A stretch of 55,243 nt of DNA from a virus: positions 1 to 55,243 of IMG/VR virus record IMGVR_UViG_3300025669_000038. One strand, given 5' to 3'. This document shows positions 6,397-16,000 of the stretch, in pieces; position 1 is the stretch's first letter, and each line of letters begins with the position of its first letter. The notes beneath the pieces were generated by a model. The model did not search any database, was not told the origin of the DNA, and worked only from the letters and a program-made list of their open reading frames with translations. The translations under genes and the position numbers were made by a program.

Positions 6397-8042
6397 TACG
6401 CTTCTTCCCTGAATGCAATATATCTAGTGGCCCCTCCAACATCACAGGTTATCAGCCCTTCATGCCCGATCTTCAAAGAGACAGAATCCGTCGCCACGAT
6501 GCCTGTTATAGTCAGCACGGACGATGCGTTTACCTGTACGATTAAATCATCCTCTGAATCCAACCTCAGATCACCACCAGAGTAAATCAGGAAGTCTTTA
6601 TTCACTCCGGATGTCATATTGATGTAATTCGTCAATGACACTTCCCATAGACCATTCCCGAGGTCTAGCCACTGGTGAGCCGCAATGTCCTTTGTGATAT
6701 AATCGCAGCCGGTAATGTTGTGATATGTCGCTCCGTCCTTGAAAACAACAGTATCATTGATATTGAGTTTGTTTACGGTTACAGCGCCATCAACGATTGC
6801 CGAAGAGCCAACTGAATTGTTCTCCATCATAGTCGCGATGATCTCTACTGACGCCGGGCTGATCCGAGCGAAATTCATTGTCCCAGAATCAATATCGTCA
6901 GCTACTAGCGTTCCCCTGATGTCAGCGCCAGTACAAAACAGCTTCCCGGCCTTCGTCACGCGAAATGGGGCAGAAGCAGGGGTTGCATGCCCGGCATAGA
7001 TTCTATAGGTTGCGTCAGCGCCGTCCAACACACCAACGTCGTTGCCAGTTCCTGCCGTAATGGTAGTGGCGGACGAGATTTTGTCGCCAGTAATAGCATT
7101 CGCCTTGATGCTGTCAGCGACAACCTCTCCAAGACACACGATGTTCATTGCGAAGATCGAGATGGCTACTAGGTTGTTATTGTTCGCCGCGCAGACTGTA
7201 GTCGAGCCGCCTGCCGTGTCTGGTATTGAGCTTTCGGTTGTGTCGTCCTCTCCGATGAACGTGGCGGAATAACGATAGGCACGCGTGCCGATGTTCGTCT
7301 GCATCAGGACGTCTTTGTGCATGCACCCAATCAGCCCTTCAGGGAACAGCTCTGTCCAATAAGTACCAGAATCCCAGGAAGACGGTGCAGGATCTACGTT
7401 GCCGTCCTCATCACGCCAGTTCGTCCCTGCGTCGTCCGTGTACTGGAACCACAGTCTAATGCTGCGAAGCCCTACAACGCTCGATGGTGGTGTCTGGAAG
7501 GCTATCCCCATCATGGCGTAACCCTCAACAACGCCGTCGCCGCCGATAGAGTCTTTGAAGATTAGGCCGTTTGCGTCATCTGGGATAACAGGAGCCGTAC
7601 CAATAGGAGTGTTTGACGTATCGCTCAGCTCAGCGCTTGCCGCTGATTCATTGCCGCTTGTGTCGATAGCCGTGATGACGAAATAGTATGTCTTCGTCGT
7701 ATCGCTTGCGGGATATGTGTATGCCTCAGTCGTGCCAACCAGCGTCTTTTTGTCGTACGTCTCATCGTCCGTTATGACAATGCTGGCGGACTCAGAGCGG
7801 TACACCGCAATGTCTGAGAGGTCATAGCACGGGTTCCCATCATCGTTGAGTGTAGGGTTCACCCATGTCAGGGTAATCCCTTCGGCTATTCCGGCAATGG
7901 CAAACGAGGACGGCGTAAGAGGAGCAACGGTATCAACAGCAGCCGTGACGTGAACCTCTTCGCTGAAGTCGCTCGCCCATTGGCTAGGCAGTGCGTGCAG
8001 CGTGTCAAGATTCCGTACACCCCTAAGCGTTGAATAGCTCAT
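6396..8042 (-). CDS. Tail fibre or tip protein with fibronectin-like domain
   Basis: The start at 8042 follows GGAGGAAAA and gives a 548-residue product. Residues about 40-140 form a fibronectin type III-like unit (ITLTWVNPTLND ... YYFVITAIDTSGNESA). The middle has DSIKANAITGDKIS and a GKLFCTGADIRG segment, motifs common in the C-terminal parts of tail tip and fibre proteins. The C-terminus is beta-rich. It is the last large structural gene before the membrane-gene cluster, so it is probably a distal tail or receptor-contact protein. Confidence 0.65.
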   Translation of the reverse strand: MSYSTLRGVRNLDTLHALPSQWASDFSEEVHVTAAVDTVAPLTPSSFAIAGIAEGITLTWVNPTLNDDGNPCYDLSDIAVYRSESASIVITDDETYDKKTLVGTTEAYTYPASDTTKTYYFVITAIDTSGNESAASAELSDTSNTPIGTAPVIPDDANGLIFKDSIGGDGVVEGYAMMGIAFQTPPSSVVGLRSIRLWFQYTDDAGTNWRDEDGNVDPAPSSWDSGTYWTELFPEGLIGCMHKDVLMQTNIGTRAYRYSATFIGEDDTTESSIPDTAGGSTTVCAANNNNLVAISIFAMNIVCLGEVVADSIKANAITGDKISSATTITAGTGNDVGVLDGADATYRIYAGHATPASAPFRVTKAGKLFCTGADIRGTLVADDIDSGTMNFARISPASVEIIATMMENNSVGSSAIVDGAVTVNKLNINDTVVFKDGATYHNITGCDYITKDIAAHQWLDLGNGLWEVSLTNYINMTSGVNKDFLIYSGGDLRLDSEDDLIVQVNASSVLTITGIVATDSVSLKIGHEGLITCDVGGATRYIAFREEA

Positions 8043-8056
8043 TTTTCCTCCGGCTG

Positions 8057-9316
8057 TTATCCCCAAGCCATTATAATGTTGGCCTGAACGCCTGATTCCG
8101 CGTCACCTGTTGCATATAGGCTTATTGCAGTACCCTCAGATAGTGTGTATGTCTGTTCTCCTGCGCCAGTTTGATCGCCGCTCTTGAAGTATACGCCGGA
8201 GAATCCCGCAAAATCTGCTTCGATGTCTCCACCTGAATCGTCTTGAAAGTATATGCCGAGGTAGTCCCCGGCCTTTACTTCAAGAGCAATAGGGTTAGAC
8301 GATTCGTCGGTTGTGATTGTTTGTTTTGATCCAGCAGTGACATTCCCAATGGTGACGGAATCACGCGGCGTGAACTTAGCCCCATCCCTAGAGGCGGTAA
8401 CGATCTTGATCGTGCCTACTAACATCGAATCATGAGCCCATATCTCTACGCTGGTAATCGTTCCAGATAAATTTGCTGGATTGTCTAACCCGAAGCTGGT
8501 TAGTCCATCAGAGTAGAACGACGCACGATTTATCGCTCCTGCCCCCATATCAATAGGTTCGCCTAATGTTTCGAAATCATACGACACGCCGTAGCTAGTA
8601 CCCTCAGAGTTAACGGCGTAAGCTCTTATGCGGTAATCTGTCGCAGCTGAAAGACCCGTCAGCCCTTTGGTGTACGCGCCAGTTCCAAAGTCGCCGTCAT
8701 CGTACGCGACGCTATCAGCCGTTGTTGGATCTCCTGACGTTCCGACCCTATAACAGAATCCGCGCCTGGTAGCGTTCACTCCACCTGTATCTGTAATGTT
8801 CCCATTGCCAGTCACCGTGGTTTGTTCAATCGCGCTCGCCGCTTGTGTCGTGACTGTAGGCGCTTCATGAGCAGTTCCTTCTCCATATACACTTATATCA
8901 TAAGCAGCGTCGTACAGAAAATACAGTTGCTGTCCTGCGCCAAATTGATCTCCAGCCTTATACCAAACACCAGAACCACCCGTATCAGATTTTTCTAGAC
9001 CTCCAACGGAAAAGTACATTCCAACTATATCGTCAATGGTTGCATCGCAGTCAAGGCCGCTAAATGTCTGCGTGCTGCCAGCGGTCACTGTTCCGATAGT
9101 CTCAAAGTCATTGGGTGTGTAATTACCTGATCCATCAACACTAAATGTGCCGACTTTGTTGGTTCCAGTCATGCTGTACCCTGTAAATGCGTAAATCTCA
9201 AAACTTGTAATTATTCCTGTGGCATTTACCGGGTTTGAGATATTCAGATATGTAGTTCCTGCGGTAACAGCTGAATCGCGGTCAATCGCCGCTGCCCCTA
9301 CATCAATCGCAGCCAT
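8057..9316 (-). CDS. Fibre-like protein with duplicated beta domain (copy B)
   Basis: The 419-residue product has two copies of one module, at about residues 1-145 and 255-410. Each opens with an IDxGAxAI(D/N)R motif, passes ITSxEI(Y/W), a TAGSxQT block and a GDxxGxGxQ motif, and ends with ISxY(G/A). A fibronectin-like domain (TVTGNGNITDTGG ... RIRAYAVNSEGTSYG) lies between them. A paralog with the same plan is at 22720-24000. The design suggests an adhesin or fibre part. I cannot name the module family. Confidence 0.6.
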   Translation of the reverse strand: MAAIDVGAAAIDRDSAVTAGTTYLNISNPVNATGIITSFEIYAFTGYSMTGTNKVGTFSVDGSGNYTPNDFETIGTVTAGSTQTFSGLDCDATIDDIVGMYFSVGGLEKSDTGGSGVWYKAGDQFGAGQQLYFLYDAAYDISVYGEGTAHEAPTVTTQAASAIEQTTVTGNGNITDTGGVNATRRGFCYRVGTSGDPTTADSVAYDDGDFGTGAYTKGLTGLSAATDYRIRAYAVNSEGTSYGVSYDFETLGEPIDMGAGAINRASFYSDGLTSFGLDNPANLSGTITSVEIWAHDSMLVGTIKIVTASRDGAKFTPRDSVTIGNVTAGSKQTITTDESSNPIALEVKAGDYLGIYFQDDSGGDIEADFAGFSGVYFKSGDQTGAGEQTYTLSEGTAISLYATGDAESGVQANIIMAWG

Positions 9317-9339
9317 CTATCTCACCCCGCTCTGCCTTA

Positions 9340-10932
9340 TTAAGGCAACCTAAATACAAGATTCACGCTCAAACCATTTGGCGCTGTCCCGCTGTGTATG
9401 GCATCTACGTCTACATAAATTTGGTCGCCAGTATTGACATCATCATTTGACGCGTTAACAACCCCATCAGAAGCAAAGAATTCGTCGCCCAATGTGATTT
9501 TGGTTGACAACATATCGGCGTCTGATCCAGCTCTACGTCTCCTCACTTGGATGTCTGTCGCCCCTGTGACTCCCTTGTCCGTCACTGAGGCTGTTGCGTC
9601 AACCAGATCCCACCCATTGAATGTAGCTGGAATTGTGAACGCATAGGTGCCGTTAGCAACCGTAACTGCCGTTCCACTCGCAACAGGAGCTATGCAGAAA
9701 CCTTTTTCTCCATAATTTGACCCAGCCAATGAATCTGGCGTCACTGCCAATGTCACGCTTGTGCCCGTGTCTACCTCAGATGCTATAGTGAGTTCGACTA
9801 TTCCTGCCACAGTTGTAGAAGAATCCGAAACTCCAAGAGTTGCTCTCGCCGTAGCTGCATCAGCGTCGTCAAGGATCGATTGAGCAAAACCAGTGCATGA
9901 AATCATGCCAATAGTGCCTGCTCCAGTTCCAACGATGATTTGGTCATCTGCGAATGTAAGACCAGCTAAAGCCGTTAGTTCAGCATCTGCCGTCTGGAAG
10001 TAGCTTGCTGCATGGCCTTCCAATTGAGAGGCGTTCAGATTCGCCACAACGGTCGTGCTGGCTACTGTGAACGGTGCTGTGCCCGTGGCTTGATCGCTAG
10101 CAAATCTTAATGCTGTAATCGTATAAGCTGCAACATCCCAATCAGCTGTAAGAGGAACCGATCCATCAGCTAGAAGATCACCTCCACCGGCAGCAGCGGC
10201 CCAAGCAGGGATTCCACCAACAACTTTCAGATAGTATCCAGCTGTGCCAATTCCTACGTTATCCCAATTCCCGCCTGCGTTTCTGTACAGGATGTCTCCT
10301 GTCGCCTCAGTCATTGCAGCGACGTCAGTATGAGTTGCAGAATCTAGCGCATGCGCAGTTCCGCCGCCCTCTGCTTCCCACGCAGGAGCGCCAGTATTTA
10401 CTTTAAGAACGTGGCCGTTGGTCCCAATAGGAAGTCTTGTTAATATCCCGCCTGCGCTGCGATAGTACATGTCGCTGGTGGCATCTGATCCGAGAGTCAT
10501 TGTCACGCCAGCAATAATAGCTCCAGCAGAGAGAGTAGCTGTTGTTACTGTTCCTAGTGTCGTGATGCTTGCAGTGCCAACCCAAGACGATAGTGCTGTG
10601 TTTTCTACGTTGTTTAGAGACAGGTCGGTTTTCACTTCCGAGTAACTTCTGCCCGCTATCGTGTCTGCGTCTGTGAATCGCGCGAAGTCATTAGCAACAG
10701 GCGTTCCACTGGTATCTACTGATCCGCCACCGATATTAGCATCGACATAAGCCTTGATCGATTGTTGCGTCGCCAGCTTCGTAGCAGAGTTAGACGCCAT
10801 TGTGTCTTCATCAAGGCAGTCTGAAATGTTCGCAGTTGTCGGGAAGTCGATGTTATGGCCGGCAAGATTTAGATCGCCAGTCAGCGCAGTCGACAGAGCC
10901 ACAGGCAGTCGTACCGCTGGATTATTAGCCAT
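9340..10932 (-). CDS. Tail fibre protein with collar-like repeats
   Basis: The 530-residue product has a phage fibre motif near residue 45 (SATKLATQQSIKAYVDANI), low-complexity Gly/Ala/Thr segments and a C-terminal beta-rich domain. One segment (AELTALAGLTFADDQ ... ILDDADAATARATLGV) recurs in the fibre-like protein at 25780-27273, so the two proteins share an exchangeable module. It overlaps no neighbour and stands between two other tail-associated genes. A structural fibre role is likely. Confidence 0.65.
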   Translation of the reverse strand: MANNPAVRLPVALSTALTGDLNLAGHNIDFPTTANISDCLDEDTMASNSATKLATQQSIKAYVDANIGGGSVDTSGTPVANDFARFTDADTIAGRSYSEVKTDLSLNNVENTALSSWVGTASITTLGTVTTATLSAGAIIAGVTMTLGSDATSDMYYRSAGGILTRLPIGTNGHVLKVNTGAPAWEAEGGGTAHALDSATHTDVAAMTEATGDILYRNAGGNWDNVGIGTAGYYLKVVGGIPAWAAAAGGGDLLADGSVPLTADWDVAAYTITALRFASDQATGTAPFTVASTTVVANLNASQLEGHAASYFQTADAELTALAGLTFADDQIIVGTGAGTIGMISCTGFAQSILDDADAATARATLGVSDSSTTVAGIVELTIASEVDTGTSVTLAVTPDSLAGSNYGEKGFCIAPVASGTAVTVANGTYAFTIPATFNGWDLVDATASVTDKGVTGATDIQVRRRRAGSDADMLSTKITLGDEFFASDGVVNASNDDVNTGDQIYVDVDAIHSGTAPNGLSVNLVFRLP

Positions 10933-11328
10933 TTACACCGCCTCCATGTCCTGAGTCGTCCTGGTTACGATGACGTTATGGATGTCTTCTGTCCCATCGT
11001 TCACAACCATCACGCAAGCATAGAGAGGATCGCTCCAAATTCCCTTCGTGATCTGTTCTCTTCCTCCCGCTGTTGCGATCAAATCGAACGAGCTATAGTC
11101 TTGCGTGTCCCACACATTCTCGTCTGTGCCTCCTACTGGAGATGTCCTTACGTGCGCCGTCACAGTCCCTGCTACAGAGAATGTTCCTTCCATTGTCAGT
11201 GCAAACGAGCTTGATACGTCCATGTCAATAGTTGCGCATTCTGTCCCGCCCGGAGAAGCAGGAATGGTTGATCCTGCTGGGAGAGTTCCTATCGTCATAA
11301 TTATCTCTTTGCTTTTGTCGAAGCTCAT
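10933..11328 (-). CDS. Small virion-associated protein, paralog of 22490-22689
   Basis: The 131-residue product starts after GGAGATAGC. Its N-terminus has the pattern I-M-x-I-G-T-L ... T-I-P-A ... G-T-E-C-A, which also begins the short frameshifted gene at 22490-22689. The remainder is beta-rich and ends IVTRTTQDMEAV. Both copies sit beside fibre-like genes, so it is probably a fibre or baseplate accessory. Function is unknown. Confidence 0.5.
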   Translation of the reverse strand: MSFDKSKEIIMTIGTLPAGSTIPASPGGTECATIDMDVSSSFALTMEGTFSVAGTVTAHVRTSPVGGTDENVWDTQDYSSFDLIATAGGREQITKGIWSDPLYACVMVVNDGTEDIHNVIVTRTTQDMEAV

Positions 11329-11329
11329 G

Positions 11330-12892
11330 CTATCTCCTTCCTTGCGGCGACATAGATATTGCCGGGAAATTCCTCAACTTGAAATACACGTCGACGCCAT
11401 GCGGCAGCGGGTCAATCGTCACCGAAGAACTCCTGGACGTTGTTGTAGGCTCTACAGGATAGTGCAACTGGTCTTCGTAGGATAGATAGACGGCTGTATA
11501 CCCATACCAGTACGCCTTGCACCGCGCCCATCTGATACTCATTGCGCTGCGCGTTTCACCCGTTCTCGTTTGATAAGCCCATCTACGAAAGCTCAATACT
11601 TGCGGTGTGGGCAGCTTCGTCATGCCTCCCTCGAGCCACTCAAGGCGCTGGCGTTGGCGCTCCTCTTCAGTCAGCTCGCCACTCAGCCACCGGCCCCTCA
11701 GACCGATCACCATGTCAGCAACTCCAGTGTATGTGGTTCGACCACCTACCAGAGCCGGAGACAAGTCGATCACAACACCAGTGATTCCAATCTGCATCGT
11801 GTAATCGAGGAACTGGAATTCCACCAATTCATTCAACTGGGGCTCTGCCCACAAGACATCCAGGTCAACCGCTACGCCTGGGCTTGGCGAACCCAGATCG
11901 TGAGCTGCGTAATCTCTCAACCGCTCGGCTCCTGCAAGTGTTCTGACTGGGCTATTGTTATCCAACACCAACCTCATCACTCGATGCAGTTTCGTCCCGT
12001 CGCCGGCTGGGGTACCGTACTTCGCACGAGCTGCTTCATCCTTGGCTGCTGTCGTTATTTTCTGCGCTCCGTTACTCAGCTCGAACACAACTTCAATGGA
12101 CGTCCGGACGTCCTCAAGGCCCGACCTAACGTTTCGGCGTTTGCATTCTTCTGCCCACGTGTGATCTGGCACGGTCTTGTCGCGTAGCGGGTTTACCAAC
12201 GTTAGATAGAAGCCCTCTTCGGGCGTGCTTTCTCCTGAGCCATCATCGTAGGCTACTCCCGCTGCATGATGTCTCGCTGACAATATGTATCCCGTAATTT
12301 CGATTGCAGTTTGCAGCGCATCCCACGTCGAACCTGTCTTCGTTATGTACTCAGTGACCTGGAGATATGGATCGTCCGCGATCACTACATGCGCCAGCTT
12401 ACCAAGGAACCCTGAATCCATCAGAATGCTTCTCAACAACGAGGTTGCCAGATCTCTGTCTTTGTAGACGATATTCACCAAGCGGTCGCGTTCCTTGATC
12501 GGCTGAGTGACGCCAAACGGAGCAAAGAGAACGGTGTGCATTTTCGAGTCAACAGCCAAGCTATCCACGTCCGCCCCGCAGTACCCTTGAAACAGCACAA
12601 CCCAGCCGGACCCGGTGTCGTAATCAACCTGGACTTCATGATTCTCTGTCAGTATCGGATCGTTCGCGGAGCTGCCGTCTTGGTTCAACGTGGACAGCTG
12701 GTCTTCAGGCTCAAGGGACAAATTCTGCGACACATAGTCATGGGCGTTGTCGAACGTGATCGAACACTCGTAATCAGCAGCGTCAATGTCACCCGCAACC
12801 ACAGGGCCAGTAATCACGCGATCCGACAGATCAACCTCTGTGCCGTCGTCGTGCCAGACACGTACTCTCGTCTTGACGATGTTCCTTGGCAT
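11330..12892 (-). CDS. Tail tip or hub-like protein
   Basis: The 520-residue product follows the tape-measure gene and has beta-rich features expected of distal tail or hub proteins, including an N-terminal VRVWHDDGTEVDLSDRV segment, a central TGSTWDALQTAIEITGYIL helix and a later NELVEFQFLDYTMQIGITG block. I see no lytic motif. Its position after the tape measure and before the fibres supports a baseplate-hub role. A distal-tail role is the alternative. Confidence 0.5.
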   Translation of the reverse strand: MPRNIVKTRVRVWHDDGTEVDLSDRVITGPVVAGDIDAADYECSITFDNAHDYVSQNLSLEPEDQLSTLNQDGSSANDPILTENHEVQVDYDTGSGWVVLFQGYCGADVDSLAVDSKMHTVLFAPFGVTQPIKERDRLVNIVYKDRDLATSLLRSILMDSGFLGKLAHVVIADDPYLQVTEYITKTGSTWDALQTAIEITGYILSARHHAAGVAYDDGSGESTPEEGFYLTLVNPLRDKTVPDHTWAEECKRRNVRSGLEDVRTSIEVVFELSNGAQKITTAAKDEAARAKYGTPAGDGTKLHRVMRLVLDNNSPVRTLAGAERLRDYAAHDLGSPSPGVAVDLDVLWAEPQLNELVEFQFLDYTMQIGITGVVIDLSPALVGGRTTYTGVADMVIGLRGRWLSGELTEEERQRQRLEWLEGGMTKLPTPQVLSFRRWAYQTRTGETRSAMSIRWARCKAYWYGYTAVYLSYEDQLHYPVEPTTTSRSSSVTIDPLPHGVDVYFKLRNFPAISMSPQGRR

Positions 12893-12949
12893 TCGCTATC
12901 CCCTCGCTCTCAGCCCAGCACCTGTGGTGGATCGTGGTCCTTGCGCCTC

Positions 12950-12984
12950 AAAAATGGAAAGGCTCTGAGCGCCAACTCAGAGCC
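12950..12984 (-). terminator. Intrinsic terminator inside the tail operon
   Basis: GGCTCTGAG (minus strand, 12976-12984) pairs perfectly with CTCAGAGCC (12961-12969) over a TTGGCG loop, and TTTCCATTTTT follows. This is a strong 9-bp Rho-independent terminator. Unless bypassed it would stop tape-measure transcripts before the hub and fibre genes. Confidence 0.85.
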
Positions 12985-13023
12985 AAAGACGCCTTCTCAT
13001 CACGAGAGTTAAGAGGTCTATTG
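12950..13023 (-). ncRNA. Candidate small RNA of about 74 nt in the tail operon
   Basis: A near-consensus promoter (13030-13058) and a perfect terminator (12950-12984) enclose about 74 nt between the tape-measure and hub genes. The 5' half can fold on its own: AGAC pairs with GUCU, and inside that UCUC pairs with GAGA over a GUGAU loop. The 3' half is the terminator hairpin. No ORF with a ribosome site is present. The layout matches an independent small RNA, or a promoter-proximal terminator under antitermination control of the downstream fibre genes. Confidence 0.6.
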
Positions 13024-13029
13024 AGTAGT

Positions 13030-13058
13030 AGTATAGCTAAATTCCAGAGTATAGTCAA
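13030..13058 (-). promoter_or_regulatory. Strong sigma70-like promoter in the tail operon
   Basis: TTGACT (13053-13058) and TATACT (13030-13035) on the minus strand are 17 bp apart, with an AT-rich spacer. It lies just after the end of the tape-measure gene and lacks the early-promoter CCTCTYGA repeat. Transcription would begin near 13023. Confidence 0.7.
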
Positions 13059-13077
13059 ATTAAGCGACCTCATGATC

Positions 13078-16000
13078 TCACCTCGCCTCCCTGAGCCCTG
13101 CCGAGGTCGATTTCTTCCCCGTCAGTCTCTTTCCTCTTCGTTGGATCGAGCGCACCGTGTAGTCGCTGACCTCTCGGCCGCCGACGTACACGTGAACCTC
13201 AGTTGTTCCACCACCGCCGTTAAGCCCAGCCAATACCCCCGCCTGTTGCGTTTGATTCAAGATGATTTCTTGTCCATGAGTGAGCGACATACGGGGCTGC
13301 CCAATCGGCCCGGGGACCACACCGCCCTCTGCGAATGGTAGGAGTCCCATTCCTGACCCGCCTCCACCAAGGTCAGCTAACCAAGCATTTCTCTCTAAGA
13401 ACCCAACTGCATCTTCGAGATTCGTAACAAGATCAGTCAGCGCCGCCTCAAGTCGAGTGAGCAATATCCTCTCAATCGTGTCCCAATGTGTGTCAATGAA
13501 GTTAATGAGTCGGATTAGGACAGGCTCTACAGTTGTCCACACACTTGCCAGCACTTCCAAAACCCCCTCCAATAGCGGAACTATATACGGCGCGAGAATA
13601 TCCACGATGCTTTTCAATTGCTCCCACAAACTCGATAGGATTTCTCCCAACAGCGGGAATGCCTTGCCCTTCAAGAATGGCTCCATCTCTGTTGTCCACC
13701 ACTCGCCAAACCCAGCAAAGAACTTTTGGAAGCTCGGCATGAGATCTGTGATAATAAACTCCGAGAGTGGAATCAACGCACCTTCTAGCAGCGTGTTGAT
13801 CACTGGAGAAATCGCATTAGATAGCGCTGCGAAAAACTCCGGCAGCTTTCTTCCTATCGTTCCAAGATTCACAGAGAATGCCGCGAGATTAACGGCTGTC
13901 GCTTCAAACGTGTCAACGATGAATCTCGCCACACCAAGTATGTACCCCAGGAACAGATCGAGACCACCCTTGAGAATTTTAGGCAACGTGTTTTTCAAAA
14001 GCGTTTTCATATCAGAGTCAATGTAAGACGCAAGCGCAACTAGCCCTTCGCCCAGCCACTCTAATGAATCCAGCACCGCTGCCATAATTGGCTCGCCAAC
14101 TGCTGCCCATACGGATTCTAGTATCTCAGCTGCGTTTTTGAACAGCTGGATCATGTTTTCGATTTGCACTCCGAATCTTGTAATCAAATGATCGACCCAC
14201 GTAAGCGTATCGTCTAGTTCGTCTTCTAGCGGTTCATCTCCTGGCCATATAGCTCCAGGGCTTGCCGCCTCGTATGCTCTTGCAGCTCGTTTCCAGGATC
14301 TAGGAACGCCAACCTCAGTTAACTTGGATTTATCAATCGCGGTAATCACAGCTGCGGTAATCCCAAATATGCTTTGAATGAGGCTGAATACAGGCTTCAA
14401 GAACCCCAGCAACAGATTAAATATCATGCTTTGAAGATCGCTAGCAGCCTTCTGCATTGCCTGATAGTTTTCGGTCGAAGTTATGAGATCGTTGAAACTG
14501 TCAGCCAGCTTAGTCGCAGCATTCTCTATTACGCTCCACATATCAACGATCCTGTCTTTCAGCCATGTGAACGTATCGAGTATCTTCTGCCTTGCAGCAG
14601 TAGCCATATCATTCAACGCAGTGAAGATAACGGCGATCCCTTGAATGGCGCCAGCTATTGGATTGACTAGAAATGTTTGGAGTGCGCCGAACATGCCGCT
14701 TGCAAACGCCGCTACCTTCTCAGGCAACATTCCAATCACCGCGTCAATTGCTTCGCTCCATCCTTCAGCTAGCCAATCGGCGATCTTCGTTTGCCATGAT
14801 CCTGCGGGGTCAGGCACATCCGCAGGTGCAGGTGCAGTCCCTGTCCCTGTCCCCTCTCTAGGGCCATGCTGAGGCGGCGCCCCAAACAATTCAAACGGGT
14901 TCACGCCTGGTGTCATATCCCAAGCATTCGCAACGTCCCTAGCAGCCGTCTTTGATTGCGCCACTATCTTATCTAGAACAGTCGCAATACCGGGGACTAG
15001 GTCTTGGAATGATCCAAGAATGCTAGTGACTCCATCAGACCACGCATCTGCCATATCGCTAGCCGAGTCTCCTGATGCCACAATCTCTATCCTGAGTTCG
15101 TCTAGCTCGCCAGCAATTCTTGACAGCGTTCCAATATCCATGTCAAATAGCTTGTCAAGTTCTGATCCTGCCATATTGATTGCCATCGTTAATATCTCAG
15201 ACACCTCTGCGGCTCTATTCGCAGAATCGGCCAGATCTTCAAATGACCCTACCATGTCGCCAACGCGCTCCACATTCATGCTAGCGGCTTCGGCTAGAGG
15301 AGTGAGAATGCCTTTCAAGATCTTAAATGATGTATACGCGGCAACAGCAGCAATCCCGACAGGGCCAAGAGCTACCCCTAATCCCTTAATCGCCAGAGTC
15401 AATGTCTTAAATGCGGTGATTATTTTCGCTGCAACTAGGAGCCCTGTAACTGCGAGGATTGCCTTTAGCCCTATGACAACCTTACCGTAATTCTTGATGA
15501 ACCACTCGACCCCTTTCTTAATAGTTTCAAATAATGACGACAGCCCTTCCTCGAGCGCATCGCTCTCCTCTGCCCATACATTGAACTCATTCACAGCTGG
15601 GATGATTGCATTTTCAACCAGATCCTGGATTATAGGAATTATCTTATCGCCAATCGTAACAAGCATCGCGTTCCATGATCCGGCTAGTATTGTCATCTGC
15701 CCAGATAGCGTATCCATCCTAGTGTCAGCCATTTCCTGCGCTGCGCCAGCTGCGTTCTTTAGCAAAGTCGCTAGCTCGCCAAGCCCATCATTCTCTTGAA
15801 CAAGAGCAGCGATTGCAGGCCCTGCGCGTTTTCCCATCATGTCTAGGATATCGCCAGTATCTGCGCCAGCTTCTTCTAGTATGTTCATGATGTCTATGAA
15901 GCCCATCAACTCTCCGTTAGGGTCGCTAATGTCCGCCATTGTGACGCCGACATTCGCAAGCGACTCCACAAATCCATCTGTCTCTGCTATCAACTCAGCG

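Noticed and set aside
11570-12187. Plus-strand ORF of 205 codons
   Set aside because: It is a mirror frame of the hub-like gene, with low-complexity His/Ser/Gln content and no ribosome site.
13280-14026. Plus-strand ORF of 248 codons
   Set aside because: It is antisense to the tape measure and Ser/Pro-rich, as expected for the opposite strand of a helical protein.
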